Below, in pieces: positions 51,798 through 60,902 of a stretch of DNA of 64,000 nt. The number at the start of each line of letters is the position of its first letter. Within the stretch, counting starts at the first letter, position 1. The notes under the pieces were generated by a model, which saw only the letters and a list, made by a program, of their open reading frames with translations, did not search any database and was not told where the DNA came from. This stretch comes from JAQWRV01 sp045564915 (GTDB lineage: Bacteria > Pseudomonadota > Alphaproteobacteria > Rhodospirillales > Rhodospirillaceae). Location of the stretch: NCBI GenBank assembly GCA_045564915.1, contig JBJLGL010000013.1:124001-188000 (forward strand). The letters run 5' to 3'. A program made the position numbers and the translations under genes.

Positions 51798-52072
51798 TGC
51801 TCTACCTCGTCATCATCTCTTCCCAGGTCCCCATAGCGAAAAAATTTCAGTACAGCAATTGTGCCGATCACATTAAGCAAGGCATATGTAATGGCAAGAT
51901 CAATGAAAGCTGGACGGCCAAAAACGTAGCCCATAACTGCCAAGAGGAGAACGCACAGAGTCCCTATAGAATTACCTGCAATAACCCTGTCAAAAACGGT
52001 AGGCCCCCGGGCAATGCGAACAACACAGAAACCTATAGCAAGCAAAATCGCCAGGGCAGCAGCAGAAAACAT
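51794..52072 (-). CDS. mrpF: MrpF-type subunit
   Basis: A 92-residue protein with three helices and the MrpF signature RIARGPTVFDRVIAGNSIGTLCVLLL followed by FIDLAITYALLNVIGTIAVLKFF. The conserved Asp in FIDLAI, important in MrpF proteins, is present. One-base overlap with mrpE and four-base overlap with mrpG show translational coupling. Confidence 0.93.
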   Translation of the reverse strand: MFSAAALAILLAIGFCVVRIARGPTVFDRVIAGNSIGTLCVLLLAVMGYVFGRPAFIDLAITYALLNVIGTIAVLKFFRYGDLGRDDDEVEQ

Positions 52073-52548
52073 TAACCGGATCCCTCAAATTTAGTGCAGC
52101 GCTGATCCATCTCGCCACCTTCCAAATCAATGGCATTATCTCGTGTGATTGCATGCACAATAATATCATCACCTTCAATATCGACTGATATTGTTCCCGG
52201 GGTAAGAGTAATAGAATTTGCATAAGTCACACGCGCAACGTCAGTTTCTTGTGACATCTTAACCCGCGTCATAGTCGGACTTATTGGTAGCCTGGGGTTA
52301 AGGATAATTCTGCTAACTCTTATCGCTGAAATAATGATTTGCCATATCAACCAAGGCCAATATGTCATAGCTGATAGGGCAAGATGAATAGGATGCCCTT
52401 CTTTATCAACAACCTCCATCTTGGCTACCAACAGTGCGATGAGAACAACACTGCAGACACCAGCTATTAGGAGGAATGGTGTATAAATGCCTGATAGTGT
52501 CAACCAGAAGACAAACAGCACCATTACGGTGCTTACCGAGCGAGCCAT
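52072..52548 (-). CDS. mrpE: MrpE-type subunit, first gene of the operon
   Basis: AAGGAC lies five bases before the ATG at 52548. The 158-residue protein has two N-terminal helices and the MrpE pattern YWPWLIWQIIISAIRVSRIILNP, followed by TYANSITLTPGTISVDIEGDDIIVHAI, diagnostic for MnhE/MrpE. It is the promoter-proximal gene, so the operon promoter should lie in the 225-base gap toward the Panacea gene. Together with the downstream genes it encodes a multi-subunit Na+/H+ antiporter. Confidence 0.93.
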   Translation of the reverse strand: MARSVSTVMVLFVFWLTLSGIYTPFLLIAGVCSVVLIALLVAKMEVVDKEGHPIHLALSAMTYWPWLIWQIIISAIRVSRIILNPRLPISPTMTRVKMSQETDVARVTYANSITLTPGTISVDIEGDDIIVHAITRDNAIDLEGGEMDQRCTKFEGSG

Positions 52549-52773
52549 CTGCTGTCCTTCCCTTGCCTAACGTCTCACCTAATGGAGACGAAAGTCGATC
52601 ACGCCGAACACCATTGTATCAAGGTCCCTTAATCTTGAAATGTCATAGAAACCGAACAAGTTCATAGGTTTAGGACCTTACTACTGATTTTTTGTGTATC
52701 AGCGAGGACACAGCAAGGCAACGAAAATCGGTTCAGACCAACGCCACAGAGGGTGAAATTCTCTAGATGACAT

Positions 52774-53364
52774 CTACTCGCCTGTATCCGATTTATCAAA
52801 GTGCTTTGGTAACCAAGGGTTAACAGCAACCTGCTTGCCAGTATGGGAGCGCAGAATCTTAGGCTGTACTACTCGCTCTGCCGACAGCGTATCTGAGATT
52901 GCATCATCCCTTCGCACGGTCTTTTCTTGTTGTCCTAGAGTTCTAAAATAGAAGTTTACCATCGAATCAAAAGAGATTTCTGTGCCAATACCGTTCTCTC
53001 GAGCCTGAGCAAATGGAGGATGGCTTTTTATAATAGTATTCAGGCTTGCAACGGACTTTGGACCAAACTTACGCCATACACTATCAAGAACATGAAGAGC
53101 CTCCTCCTCTAGCGGGAGTGTATCAACCAGTGGTCGGCCGCGTTCCATGGCCCGGAAAATCGTCGGCTCTATTGGGCCTTCCGGACCAATCAAGAATACG
53201 GCAGGCATGAGTTTTTCTCCGTACCTGGTTGACGCAAAATATGCTTGAGCTAAGAACATGAGATGGTGCATTTTTGGTGGTTGCAAGTATTCACCATCAT
53301 CCAATGCACGATCGATTAACCAGAATGCCACGTCGAAGGAGGAATCAACAACAGGCTTAAGCAT
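52774..53364 (-). CDS. Panacea/SocA-like (DUF4065) protein
   Basis: GGAG lies eight bases before the ATG at 53364. The 196-residue protein has the DUF4065 pattern: VAFWLIDRALDDGEYLQPPKMHHLMFLAQAYFASTRYGE, then FLIGPEGPIEPTIFRAM, as in GepA/SocA/Panacea antitoxin domains. The C-terminal 80 residues are basic and unusual (SDTLSAERVVQPKILRSHTGK). These domains neutralise toxins or feed substrates to ClpXP in Caulobacter. No obvious toxin gene lies beside it, so this is an orphan or a housekeeping alphaproteobacterial version. Confidence 0.7.
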   Translation of the reverse strand: MLKPVVDSSFDVAFWLIDRALDDGEYLQPPKMHHLMFLAQAYFASTRYGEKLMPAVFLIGPEGPIEPTIFRAMERGRPLVDTLPLEEEALHVLDSVWRKFGPKSVASLNTIIKSHPPFAQARENGIGTEISFDSMVNFYFRTLGQQEKTVRRDDAISDTLSAERVVQPKILRSHTGKQVAVNPWLPKHFDKSDTGE

Positions 53365-53551
53365 TCATGCACTCCAACTCTGGGGACGGCCTATTCCCGC
53401 CTCTTTCACCGTATTGAACCCACTACGTCACATCTCTACATTCTAACTTATCGAGAAGGTGGAGCTACCTGATAAATCTATTGGGTTAGGTGCTAAAGGC
53501 AATAGTGCCATATAGAAACAAGCGGACACTGCCGCCAATACACCCCAGGAC

Positions 53552-53956
53552 TTATCGTGAGATCCCAACAGTTGTTATTGCCTCAGGTGTGCCAACCAAA
53601 GCCTGGTTAAATTCATAGATTCGAATGTGCTTTTGGGCCTCTGACGCAGATAACCTACCTTGAGGTAACGAGCCCTGCTCTTGGGCTTGCATAATGGTCG
53701 CCCCGACTTCACGAGAGACATAGATCCCTCCGAAATGAAATGGCTGATCCCGCCAGCCTTGTCGCGGTCTTCTATCCCGTCGATTCAAATCCTCCCATCG
53801 CTCATCATAGCGAATGGCATGGTCACCGGGCTGTGAGCCAAGGGTATTCTCTAGTGGATCCACAAAAGAAAAGGAAGTTGAGTCACCTACACGCGCCTGG
53901 GCAACCCGCACCGTAGCCTGGGCTATGGATGTTGACGAGACTAAGGCCGTGGTCAT
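53552..53956 (-). CDS. Hypothetical protein, possibly exported
   Basis: A 134-residue protein starting at the ATG at 53956. The N terminus (TTALVSSTSIAQA) is weakly hydrophobic, without a convincing signal peptide. The body is polar and rich in Arg/Asp (YDERWEDLNRRDRRPRQGWRD). No family is recognised. It is alone on the minus strand with a 187-base gap to the Panacea gene. The reading frame may be real because it is long for the local composition and has a plausible ribosome site, but the evidence is modest. Confidence 0.5.
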   Translation of the reverse strand: MTTALVSSTSIAQATVRVAQARVGDSTSFSFVDPLENTLGSQPGDHAIRYDERWEDLNRRDRRPRQGWRDQPFHFGGIYVSREVGATIMQAQEQGSLPQGRLSASEAQKHIRIYEFNQALVGTPEAITTVGISR

Positions 53957-54093
53957 GACCTGCTAACCTAATGTTGGGTGCAGAAGTGTATTCTTAATAT
54001 CATTCACAGAAATTTAGGCTAAATATCAGACGTCAGTAAGTCAAGATTTCCGCCTCAATAGGACCTTCTATTCTGCTGAAATTCAGAAAATAT

Positions 54094-54192
54094 TTAAGCC
54101 TGCAAGGCGAATGCAACAACTCCCCAAAGGTAGATCACACCAAAAAGGCCGAGTAGAGCCAGTGAGTCTTTTAAGTACCGTGTGGCGTCCAT
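54094..54192 (-). CDS. Small 32-residue single-helix membrane protein
   Basis: GGAG is spaced seven bases before the ATG at 54192. The frame encodes MDATRYLKDS followed by a hydrophobic helix (LALLGLFGVIYLWGVVAFAL) and ends QA with TAA at 54094. The amphipathic start, single helix and strong ribosome site are typical of small regulatory or assembly membrane proteins such as CydX-like peptides, but the sequence does not match one I know. It lies just before dusA in the divergent direction. Confidence 0.6.
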   Translation of the reverse strand: MDATRYLKDSLALLGLFGVIYLWGVVAFALQA

Positions 54193-54295
54193 TTTTTTCT
54201 CCAATGTTCCTTATTTGTTCCCATTCTGCATAAGAGAACATTTCATGAACTTATTGTCAAGAGACAACTTGGAGGTTACGACCAGAAAGAAAAAC

Positions 54296-55315
54296 ATGGC
54301 ATCTCCTATGAATCGACCGTTTGCATCAGGCCAAACCCACCCATATCGTTTCTCTGTCGCTCCAATGATGGCGTGGACTGATCGACATTGTCGCTTCTTT
54401 CTTCGCCTAATAACCAAATCAGCTCGTCTCTACACAGAAATGGTACCTATGAATGCTCTGTTGAAAGGAAGTCAGGAGCGTTTCCTAAATTTCAACACCG
54501 CTGAACATCCGGTTGCATTACAACTCGGTGGCAGTGACCCTAGCGGCCTAGCACAAGCCGCCCGTATTGCCGAGCGCTGGGGTTATGACGAAGTTAACTT
54601 AAATGTCGGATGCCCAAGTCCCCGTGTTACTAACGGGCATTTTGGCGCTTGCCTTATGGCAGAACCAGTTTTGGTAGAAGAGTGTGTGGCAGCAATAGTT
54701 GATGCTGTTTCAGTCTCAGTAACCGTAAAATGTCGTACAGGAATAGATGAAATGGATACTGAGGGGCCATTGAACACTTTTATATCTAGAATAGCTCAAG
54801 CAGGCTGCAAAACCGTTATCATCCATGCAAGAAAAGCTTGGCTAAAGGGATTAAGCCCAGAAGAAAATCGAACGCTTCCCCCGCTAGACTACGGTAGGGT
54901 ATACCGCCTAAAAGAAGAATTTCCTGAACTAAGCATAGTTATTAATGGCGGTATAAATGACATTACAGAGGCTGAAGCACATCTACAGCATGTCGATGGA
55001 GTCATGATCGGCAGAGCAGCTTATGAAACACCGTATGTATTAGCTGATGTCGACCACAGACTGTTTGGACACGATTATGCTATACCATCACGAATTGAAA
55101 TTGCCCAACAATACGCAAATTATTGCCAGGCCGAATTGGATCGTGGGACAGCGTTACATCACTTGACCAAACACATCCTTGGCCTATTTAAGGGTTGTCC
55201 TGGTGCTCGTGCCTGGCGCCGTTACCTAAGCACCAACGCATGCAAAATTGATGCCCAAGCTTCTATCATTTACGACGCTCTGAATTTTGTTGAAGATGAA
55301 TCCAAGGTGGCATAA
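54296..55315 (+). CDS. dusA: tRNA-dihydrouridine(20/20a) synthase DusA
   Basis: An FMN-dependent tRNA-dihydrouridine synthase. I prefer ATG 54296; ATG 54245 would add 17 residues. Diagnostic parts are RFSVAPMMAWTDRHCRFFLRLI, the catalytic-cysteine motif NLNVGCPSPRV, KCRTGIDEMD, HARKAWLKGLSPEENRTLPPLDY and INGGINDITEAEAHLQHVDGVMIGRAAYE. The KGLSPEENR-x-x-P-P-L-DY stretch separates DusA from DusB and DusC. It reduces U20/U20a in tRNA D-loops. It is a housekeeping gene with no visible operon partners. Confidence 0.95.
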   Translation: MASPMNRPFASGQTHPYRFSVAPMMAWTDRHCRFFLRLITKSARLYTEMVPMNALLKGSQERFLNFNTAEHPVALQLGGSDPSGLAQAARIAERWGYDEVNLNVGCPSPRVTNGHFGACLMAEPVLVEECVAAIVDAVSVSVTVKCRTGIDEMDTEGPLNTFISRIAQAGCKTVIIHARKAWLKGLSPEENRTLPPLDYGRVYRLKEEFPELSIVINGGINDITEAEAHLQHVDGVMIGRAAYETPYVLADVDHRLFGHDYAIPSRIEIAQQYANYCQAELDRGTALHHLTKHILGLFKGCPGARAWRRYLSTNACKIDAQASIIYDALNFVEDESKVA

Positions 55316-55393
55316 GTAAAAAGTTAGTATGCGCTTTGGAAGCGGTCGCAAATGAAGGCTCCTTGCACAAACTATCGATTTTAGTTTAAGGAT

Positions 55394-56689
55394 TCAAAAA
55401 GCACCATGGTCCTTTAGAATATTTGCAACATCATTACCCATCATTACGCTATACCTAATATCAAATTCTTTCTTGAGAGATGCCATAGCTTCATCTCGAA
55501 TAGATGGCCAGATCTGCCTTGGAATACAGACCACTCCGTCATCGTCAGCAAAAATATAATCGCCGTTATTTATCAATACATCACCGATACTGATGGGCCG
55601 ATTCATTGAGGTCACTGTACCCTCATATTTAATATCGTGACTGTAGATACCTTTTGCAAAGACTGGGAATTCTAAGTTTCCTAAGGCAATAGAATCCCGG
55701 GTGAAGCTATCAACGACTGCGCCAATAGCACCAGATCTAATCGCTAGATTAGCATTTAAATCACCAAAATACGCCGCATCCTTCACTCCACTATTAACAA
55801 CTATTACGTCGCCTGGTCGCACAAAGTCGTATGTGGATAACGCATCATAAATACCTTTCCAGTCTTCGCCCTTCTCGAGGTGTTTCAGCTCAAGTGTTTT
55901 TGCTATACCCAGAATAGAACGCCCACTGATTCTTCTAAACCCTGGAGGCAACAACGCTTTGATTTTACGGTCCTTGGAAATATCTGCAAGTAGAGAAGAG
56001 TATAGATGAGGGCGTATGGCATCGAGCTGAGCATTATGTGAAGCGCGATAGCCAGCACATATGCGTTCAGCTAAAGCCAAATCATCAGGCCAATTGAGAT
56101 CAACTGCTTCTTCATCTGTGAGTTCAAACAAAATAGGGCTACTGCCAAAACGCTTAATTGGAGCAGCACCGCCTATAGCCTTAACTATATAAAGCCCCAT
56201 AGACTCAATAATAGCCTCGGGCAGATCAATACTGTTGGGTATGCGCCCTTCGCCATATTCAGGGCGACCATCTTTCCAGATGTATTGTCTCTTTCTTTGC
56301 ACAGCAACCAGAGAATCTGCTTCGCTATCCTCCGCAAGAGTTTTTATGGCACGGGCCAATGTTTTAGCGGTTATGAACGGACTTGTGCATAGACTCTGGA
56401 TATATAAATCTGCCTCTACCTGGGCACACTCGTTAGCAAAAAGTGTGTGGCCATCCGTAGCATTAGACGCTAGGGCAGAATCTCTTTTGAGGACCTTAAT
56501 ATCCAAATCCGATGCTAACTCAATAAGTTCATCGGATTCGGTATCAAGGTAGACGGAATCTATCAGATCACACTCAAGGAGCTGCTGAAGTTTCCTTTTG
56601 AACAAATGTTCACCATCAAGAATAACCGTATTCTTGTTTTCGATTCGGTCGCTTTGGCCTTTTGCGGGTACGAATGCGACAACTCGCAT
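55394..56689 (-). CDS. Cytidylyltransferase (NeuA-like) fused to an RraA-like domain
   Basis: GGAGG lies six bases before the ATG at 56689. Residues 1-230 form an acylneuraminate/3-deoxy-sugar cytidylyltransferase: VAFVPAKGQSDRIENKN, IDSVYLDTESDE, LYIQSLCTSPFI and a DLNWPDDLALAER end. From about residue 240 a complete RraA-like module follows: PGDVIVVNSGVKDAAYFG, GAIGAVVDSFTRDS, PVFAKGIYSHDIKYEG and DYIFADDDGVVCIP. RraA domains are 4-hydroxy-4-methyl-2-oxoglutarate aldolases or inhibitors of RNase E. The fusion suggests control or pyruvate-aldolase chemistry linked to activation of a nonulosonate or Kdo-type sugar. Confidence 0.82.
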   Translation of the reverse strand: MRVVAFVPAKGQSDRIENKNTVILDGEHLFKRKLQQLLECDLIDSVYLDTESDELIELASDLDIKVLKRDSALASNATDGHTLFANECAQVEADLYIQSLCTSPFITAKTLARAIKTLAEDSEADSLVAVQRKRQYIWKDGRPEYGEGRIPNSIDLPEAIIESMGLYIVKAIGGAAPIKRFGSSPILFELTDEEAVDLNWPDDLALAERICAGYRASHNAQLDAIRPHLYSSLLADISKDRKIKALLPPGFRRISGRSILGIAKTLELKHLEKGEDWKGIYDALSTYDFVRPGDVIVVNSGVKDAAYFGDLNANLAIRSGAIGAVVDSFTRDSIALGNLEFPVFAKGIYSHDIKYEGTVTSMNRPISIGDVLINNGDYIFADDDGVVCIPRQIWPSIRDEAMASLKKEFDIRYSVMMGNDVANILKDHGAF

Positions 56690-56828
56690 AATCCGCCTCC
56701 CCTAACTGGATCATATCATTCTATCGACCCTATATTACCTCAAAGCATGTTAATAATTCGTTTTAATAGCTTACTCAAAGCCCGCAAACCGTATACATTC
56801 CCGGTCCACAAATCGAACTGAGCATCCT

Positions 56829-59486
56829 TTGAATACCAACAAGAATCCCCTCAACGTTGTTTACCTAGCTGATTATCTGCCACCAGCATTCTTGATCGAT
56901 TCAATTGATCTCACTTTTGAATTAGACCCCAACCTTACAAGAGTAAGAGCGCTGAGTAAGCTGCGGCGCAATCTAGTTGCTGACGAACGGACTGCTCCTT
57001 TGATCCTGAATGGGGTGAACCTAGCGCTAAAAAGTATTCAAATAGATGGTAAAATTCTCGATTCTGATAAATATAAAGTAACAACTGACACGCTCATAAT
57101 TTTTGAGGTGCCGGAACATTTCGAATTGCTAGTTGAAACCAATATTAAGCCAATAGAGAATAAAGCTCTTGAAGGTCTATACCTTTCAAATAATATTTTC
57201 TGTACTCAATGTGAAGCTGAAGGCTTCCGGCATATTACGTATTTCTTAGACCGGCCAGATATCCTCGCCTGTTTTCGTGTTGAAGTAAGAGCGGAAAGAA
57301 AACAATTTCCCATACTATTGTCAAACGGAAACAGAGTATCCTTCGGAGAACTGGAAAACGGACAACATTTTGCCAGTTGGGAGGACCCCTTCCCCAAACC
57401 AAGCTATTTATTTGCACTAGTAGCTGGAGACCTGGCCTGCTTGACGCAGTCTTATGAGACTAGATCCGGGAAAATAGTAGCACTGAATCTTTATGTCGAA
57501 AAAGGGAAAGAAGGTAAAGGGCAGTACGCGATCAACGCCCTTCAACGGGCAATGGCATGGGATGAAGACACCTATCACCTAGAATACGATCTGGATGAAT
57601 TCAATATTGTAGCCATTTCCGACTTTAATATGGGTGCAATGGAAAACAAGTCACTAAATATTTTTAATGATAAGTTCATCCTTGCGGACCCTAATACATC
57701 CACAGATGAAGACTATGAATGGATCGAGAGTATTGTAGCCCACGAGTATTTCCATAATTGGACAGGCAACCGGGTCACCTGTCGCGATTGGTTCCAACTA
57801 AGCCTAAAGGAAGGCCTAACAGTATTCAGGGAACAACAATTCGCAGCCGATATGCAGTCCCCTGATGTAAAACGGATCCAGAACGTTAGTATGCTGCGTG
57901 CGAATCAATTTATTGAGGATGAAGGTCCGCTCGCTCATCCAGTGCGACCCAATCACTATTCAGAGATAAACAATTTCTACACGCACACTGTCTACGAGAA
58001 AGGTGCAGAACTAGTAAGAATGATCCATAGTATTCTTGGTGCGAATGCTTTCTATAGTGGTATTAGATTGTATTTTGAGCGTCATGATGGACAAGCAGTA
58101 ACCTGCGAGGATTTTGTCCGGGCGATGAGTGATGCCAGTGGCATAAAACTAGACCAGTTTATGGAGTGGTATGAACAGGCCGGTACACCCGTGGTTAAAG
58201 CTAACGGTGCTTTGGATACGCAAAGTGGAACCTACACTCTAAATTTGCAGCAGAAAATAAGGGGGAAGGTCTCGGAGCAGCGAACTACCCCTCTATCCAT
58301 TCCCTTATCTCTCGGATTTATCCATAAAGACCTGGGTCCCCTCGAAACATATCTAGGTAAAAAGGAGAATGAGACCCACCTAACTCATACGATAATGTTG
58401 GAGACAAAAGATGCTACTTTCCGATTTAAGGGATTCCCATCTGATATTTGTGAACCACAAATTTCACTGAATCGTGCCTTCTCCGCACCAATCATCGTGG
58501 AGTTAGATAGAACACCGGAAGAACTTGGCGCGATAATTACACATGATCCTGATACATTTGTCCGCTGGGACGCCATGCAGGAACTTACAATCAGACTCCT
58601 ACTCGCACAGATTTCAGGGTGCTACGAGGACACAGCCCAAACCACTTATGACCTAGTCTTTCCTCTGCTGATGTCAAAAGCCAAATCAGATCCAGCCGAA
58701 ATTGCACTAATGCTGCTACCACCTAGTCAGGAAGTCATTTCTGATCGAATGGATGTCATAGATCCATTTCTAGTACATAAGGCGAGATGCTGGCTTTTCA
58801 GAACATGTGTAGCCTCAAATAGATCCATGCTCTTCAGGCTCCATGAAGACTTCAAAGTCAAAGGTGCTTATTTTCCTGATTCCGAAGATATTGGAAGACG
58901 GGCGCTAAGTAACACCGCTCTTCAATTTCTCGTTCATGATCCGTCAGGGGAAGGTCTCAAACAGGCATTGGACCACTATAAAGTCGCAGACAACATGACC
59001 AATCGATGGGCCGCACTAAAATCTCTAAATAATTTCGATTGTGAAGAACGGCGAACTGCAATGTCTGACTTCCATACTCTCTATGCAGAAAATCCCATAG
59101 CACTCGATAAGTGGTTTGCGTTAGAGGCTATGTCTTCTATTCCAGGTGCATTATCTAGGGTCAGAAACCTTCTAAAACATCCCAAGTATAATCCTACAAA
59201 CCCCAATAGAATACGTGCCCTACTTTCAACCTTTGCTACTAAGAACCCAACCTCTTTCCACAATTCGGATGGTTCGGGTTACGCCTTTCTAGCTGAAAAG
59301 ATTATCGAGATTGATAGTTTTAATCCTCAGGTCGCCGCGCGTCTTACTAGCGCCTTCCAAAGCTGGAATAGCTACGCAGCAGACCGGCAATTACTCATTA
59401 GGTATAACCTTGAAAGAATCATAGAGCAGAAAGGCCTATCCAGTGATGTCACAGAAATCGTGGCCAAGTCACTCGGCAAGAGCTAG
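56829..59486 (+). CDS. pepN: Aminopeptidase N
   Basis: An 885-residue M1 metalloprotease starting at TTG 56829; no nearby in-frame ATG is available. GAMEN (residues 269-273) binds the substrate amino terminus; HEYFHNWTGNRVTCRDW with H305 and H309 plus E328 binds zinc, as in E. coli PepN. The tail SLGKS end and the long helical C-terminal domain fit the family length. It trims N-terminal amino acids of peptides in the cytoplasm. It is flanked by cell-surface sugar genes on both sides but is an unrelated housekeeping enzyme. Confidence 0.96.
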   Translation: MNTNKNPLNVVYLADYLPPAFLIDSIDLTFELDPNLTRVRALSKLRRNLVADERTAPLILNGVNLALKSIQIDGKILDSDKYKVTTDTLIIFEVPEHFELLVETNIKPIENKALEGLYLSNNIFCTQCEAEGFRHITYFLDRPDILACFRVEVRAERKQFPILLSNGNRVSFGELENGQHFASWEDPFPKPSYLFALVAGDLACLTQSYETRSGKIVALNLYVEKGKEGKGQYAINALQRAMAWDEDTYHLEYDLDEFNIVAISDFNMGAMENKSLNIFNDKFILADPNTSTDEDYEWIESIVAHEYFHNWTGNRVTCRDWFQLSLKEGLTVFREQQFAADMQSPDVKRIQNVSMLRANQFIEDEGPLAHPVRPNHYSEINNFYTHTVYEKGAELVRMIHSILGANAFYSGIRLYFERHDGQAVTCEDFVRAMSDASGIKLDQFMEWYEQAGTPVVKANGALDTQSGTYTLNLQQKIRGKVSEQRTTPLSIPLSLGFIHKDLGPLETYLGKKENETHLTHTIMLETKDATFRFKGFPSDICEPQISLNRAFSAPIIVELDRTPEELGAIITHDPDTFVRWDAMQELTIRLLLAQISGCYEDTAQTTYDLVFPLLMSKAKSDPAEIALMLLPPSQEVISDRMDVIDPFLVHKARCWLFRTCVASNRSMLFRLHEDFKVKGAYFPDSEDIGRRALSNTALQFLVHDPSGEGLKQALDHYKVADNMTNRWAALKSLNNFDCEERRTAMSDFHTLYAENPIALDKWFALEAMSSIPGALSRVRNLLKHPKYNPTNPNRIRALLSTFATKNPTSFHNSDGSGYAFLAEKIIEIDSFNPQVAARLTSAFQSWNSYAADRQLLIRYNLERIIEQKGLSSDVTEIVAKSLGKS

Positions 59487-59493
59487 CTAGTCG

Positions 59494-60708
59494 CTAGGGT
59501 GTATATCGAGTAGCCAGTGCAGGTACATAAGATGGAGTGCGAACCTGTACTTGGCATCCTTTAGATTCCGCAGCGTCGAGAATTTGGATTAGATCTTGGC
59601 TATAAGCCCAATATTCCTCTTCATAGTTTCTCTTCCAGAACGCTTTATGAACTCGATGGGTGACTGACATCTTACTACTGTAATCACTCTCTTCAACATG
59701 CGACCAGGGTTTCGTAGCAGACTTAAAAGGCATCCCGTCGCATCCATAAATATCTACACATCTTGAAATAGTGAATGCCACTGGGAGTACCAGCATTGTG
59801 AATATATTAGCCGTTGCTGCGGTTACGTACTCAGCTTTCAAATCAAGATTGAAATCAGCTCGTATATCGTTCGCTATCCCAATAATACGATCATGGTGTT
59901 CAGGGGGCGTAACTTCACGAAAATAAGGAACATATCCGAGTTGGGTGAAAAGTACCCTGCTATTGTCCATGAGAGCCCGCTCTAGGCTACTTCGGAAATT
60001 TCCTGCATAGAGCGATACACCGCAGTGCTGAACGGGATCGCCGCAAAATAGAAGTTCAGGCTTTAAATATTCTAGAGCTTTCTGATCCCCAATCGTAGAA
60101 TTACAAACAGCACGAATTTCGCCCTTAGGCCTGAGTTGACCCTCAATGACATGTCCAAGAGAGGGTCCATTACCGAAAACACTTACTGATTTACCTTGCC
60201 AACGTTTCAGATGATCTAAGAAAGTCTTATACGAACTCTCCACCATAGATTCGAGTTCACTTTGTGGCCACAGGGAATATGCAAATCTGATGATCTCCAG
60301 GGTTTCTTGCTGCACAAGATTTGGGCTTGCTAAGACGACATCCGCACCAGCGCTATTTGCCATAGCTTGTGATGCTGAAACACTAGCAGAATCCGACGCA
60401 TCCCAAACTATAATCCCCTTTAGTCCAGCTATCCCAGCGGTCTCAGTTCCTACCTTTCTAAGAAAAATCTTACCCGCAAAGCGTTTGGCATAATGGCATA
60501 TAGCTGGGTCAAAATCCTTAGATATGTATTCTTGCGGATTTTGAATAATATCCTCAATCTTAATTGAATCGAAATCTTCCCCCGAATATGTAAATACGAC
60601 AGATTCAAGATGATTAACCATAGGAAGAAAGTGCCATACTGTGCGAAATAGTTGATCACACAGGGCTTCTAAGTTAGGGAAAGCCGGTTGAAACAAAAGA
60701 GAAGACAT
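59494..60708 (-). CDS. Sialyltransferase-like (GT42/DUF115) protein
   Basis: A 404-residue protein. The second half carries VSVFGNGPSLGHVIEGQ, then IRAVCNSTIGDQKALEYLKPELLFCGDPV, and YVTAATANIFTMLVLPVAFTISRCVDIYGCDGMPF. This order (nucleotide-binding GNGPSL, then an inner strand, then an (S/T)-x-N-I-x-x-x-x-V helix and DIYGCD) matches DUF115/MptE-like proteins and CMP-sialic acid transferases of GT42. The N-terminal 180 residues are of unknown type. The cytidylyltransferase fusion next door would supply a CMP-sugar donor, so it may be the matching glycosyltransferase. Convergent with pepN. Confidence 0.65.
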   Translation of the reverse strand: MSSLLFQPAFPNLEALCDQLFRTVWHFLPMVNHLESVVFTYSGEDFDSIKIEDIIQNPQEYISKDFDPAICHYAKRFAGKIFLRKVGTETAGIAGLKGIIVWDASDSASVSASQAMANSAGADVVLASPNLVQQETLEIIRFAYSLWPQSELESMVESSYKTFLDHLKRWQGKSVSVFGNGPSLGHVIEGQLRPKGEIRAVCNSTIGDQKALEYLKPELLFCGDPVQHCGVSLYAGNFRSSLERALMDNSRVLFTQLGYVPYFREVTPPEHHDRIIGIANDIRADFNLDLKAEYVTAATANIFTMLVLPVAFTISRCVDIYGCDGMPFKSATKPWSHVEESDYSSKMSVTHRVHKAFWKRNYEEEYWAYSQDLIQILDAAESKGCQVQVRTPSYVPALATRYTP

Positions 60709-60834
60709 GACAAAGCTTCAGAGAAAACGCAGGGGAATAAAGTTAGCTCGGTCAGCAGTATCTAGCATACACCTATAGCATTCGAACATATATTTGATCC
60801 CTAGAGAGCGGTTACACGTGAGGTTACTTTTAAT

Positions 60835-60864
60835 TGTATCGCTTAAGGTGATAATAACGATACA
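60835..60864. promoter_or_regulatory. Inverted repeat TGTATCG-N16-CGATACA
   Basis: Seven-base perfect arms lie in the 194-base gap between the divergent sialyltransferase-like and O-antigen ligase-like genes. It may be an operator or a 5'-UTR stem upstream of the ligase gene. Confidence 0.3.
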
Positions 60865-60902
60865 GTCTCATTAGTATTTTTTCACTCTTCCTGTGGCTCA
60901 AT

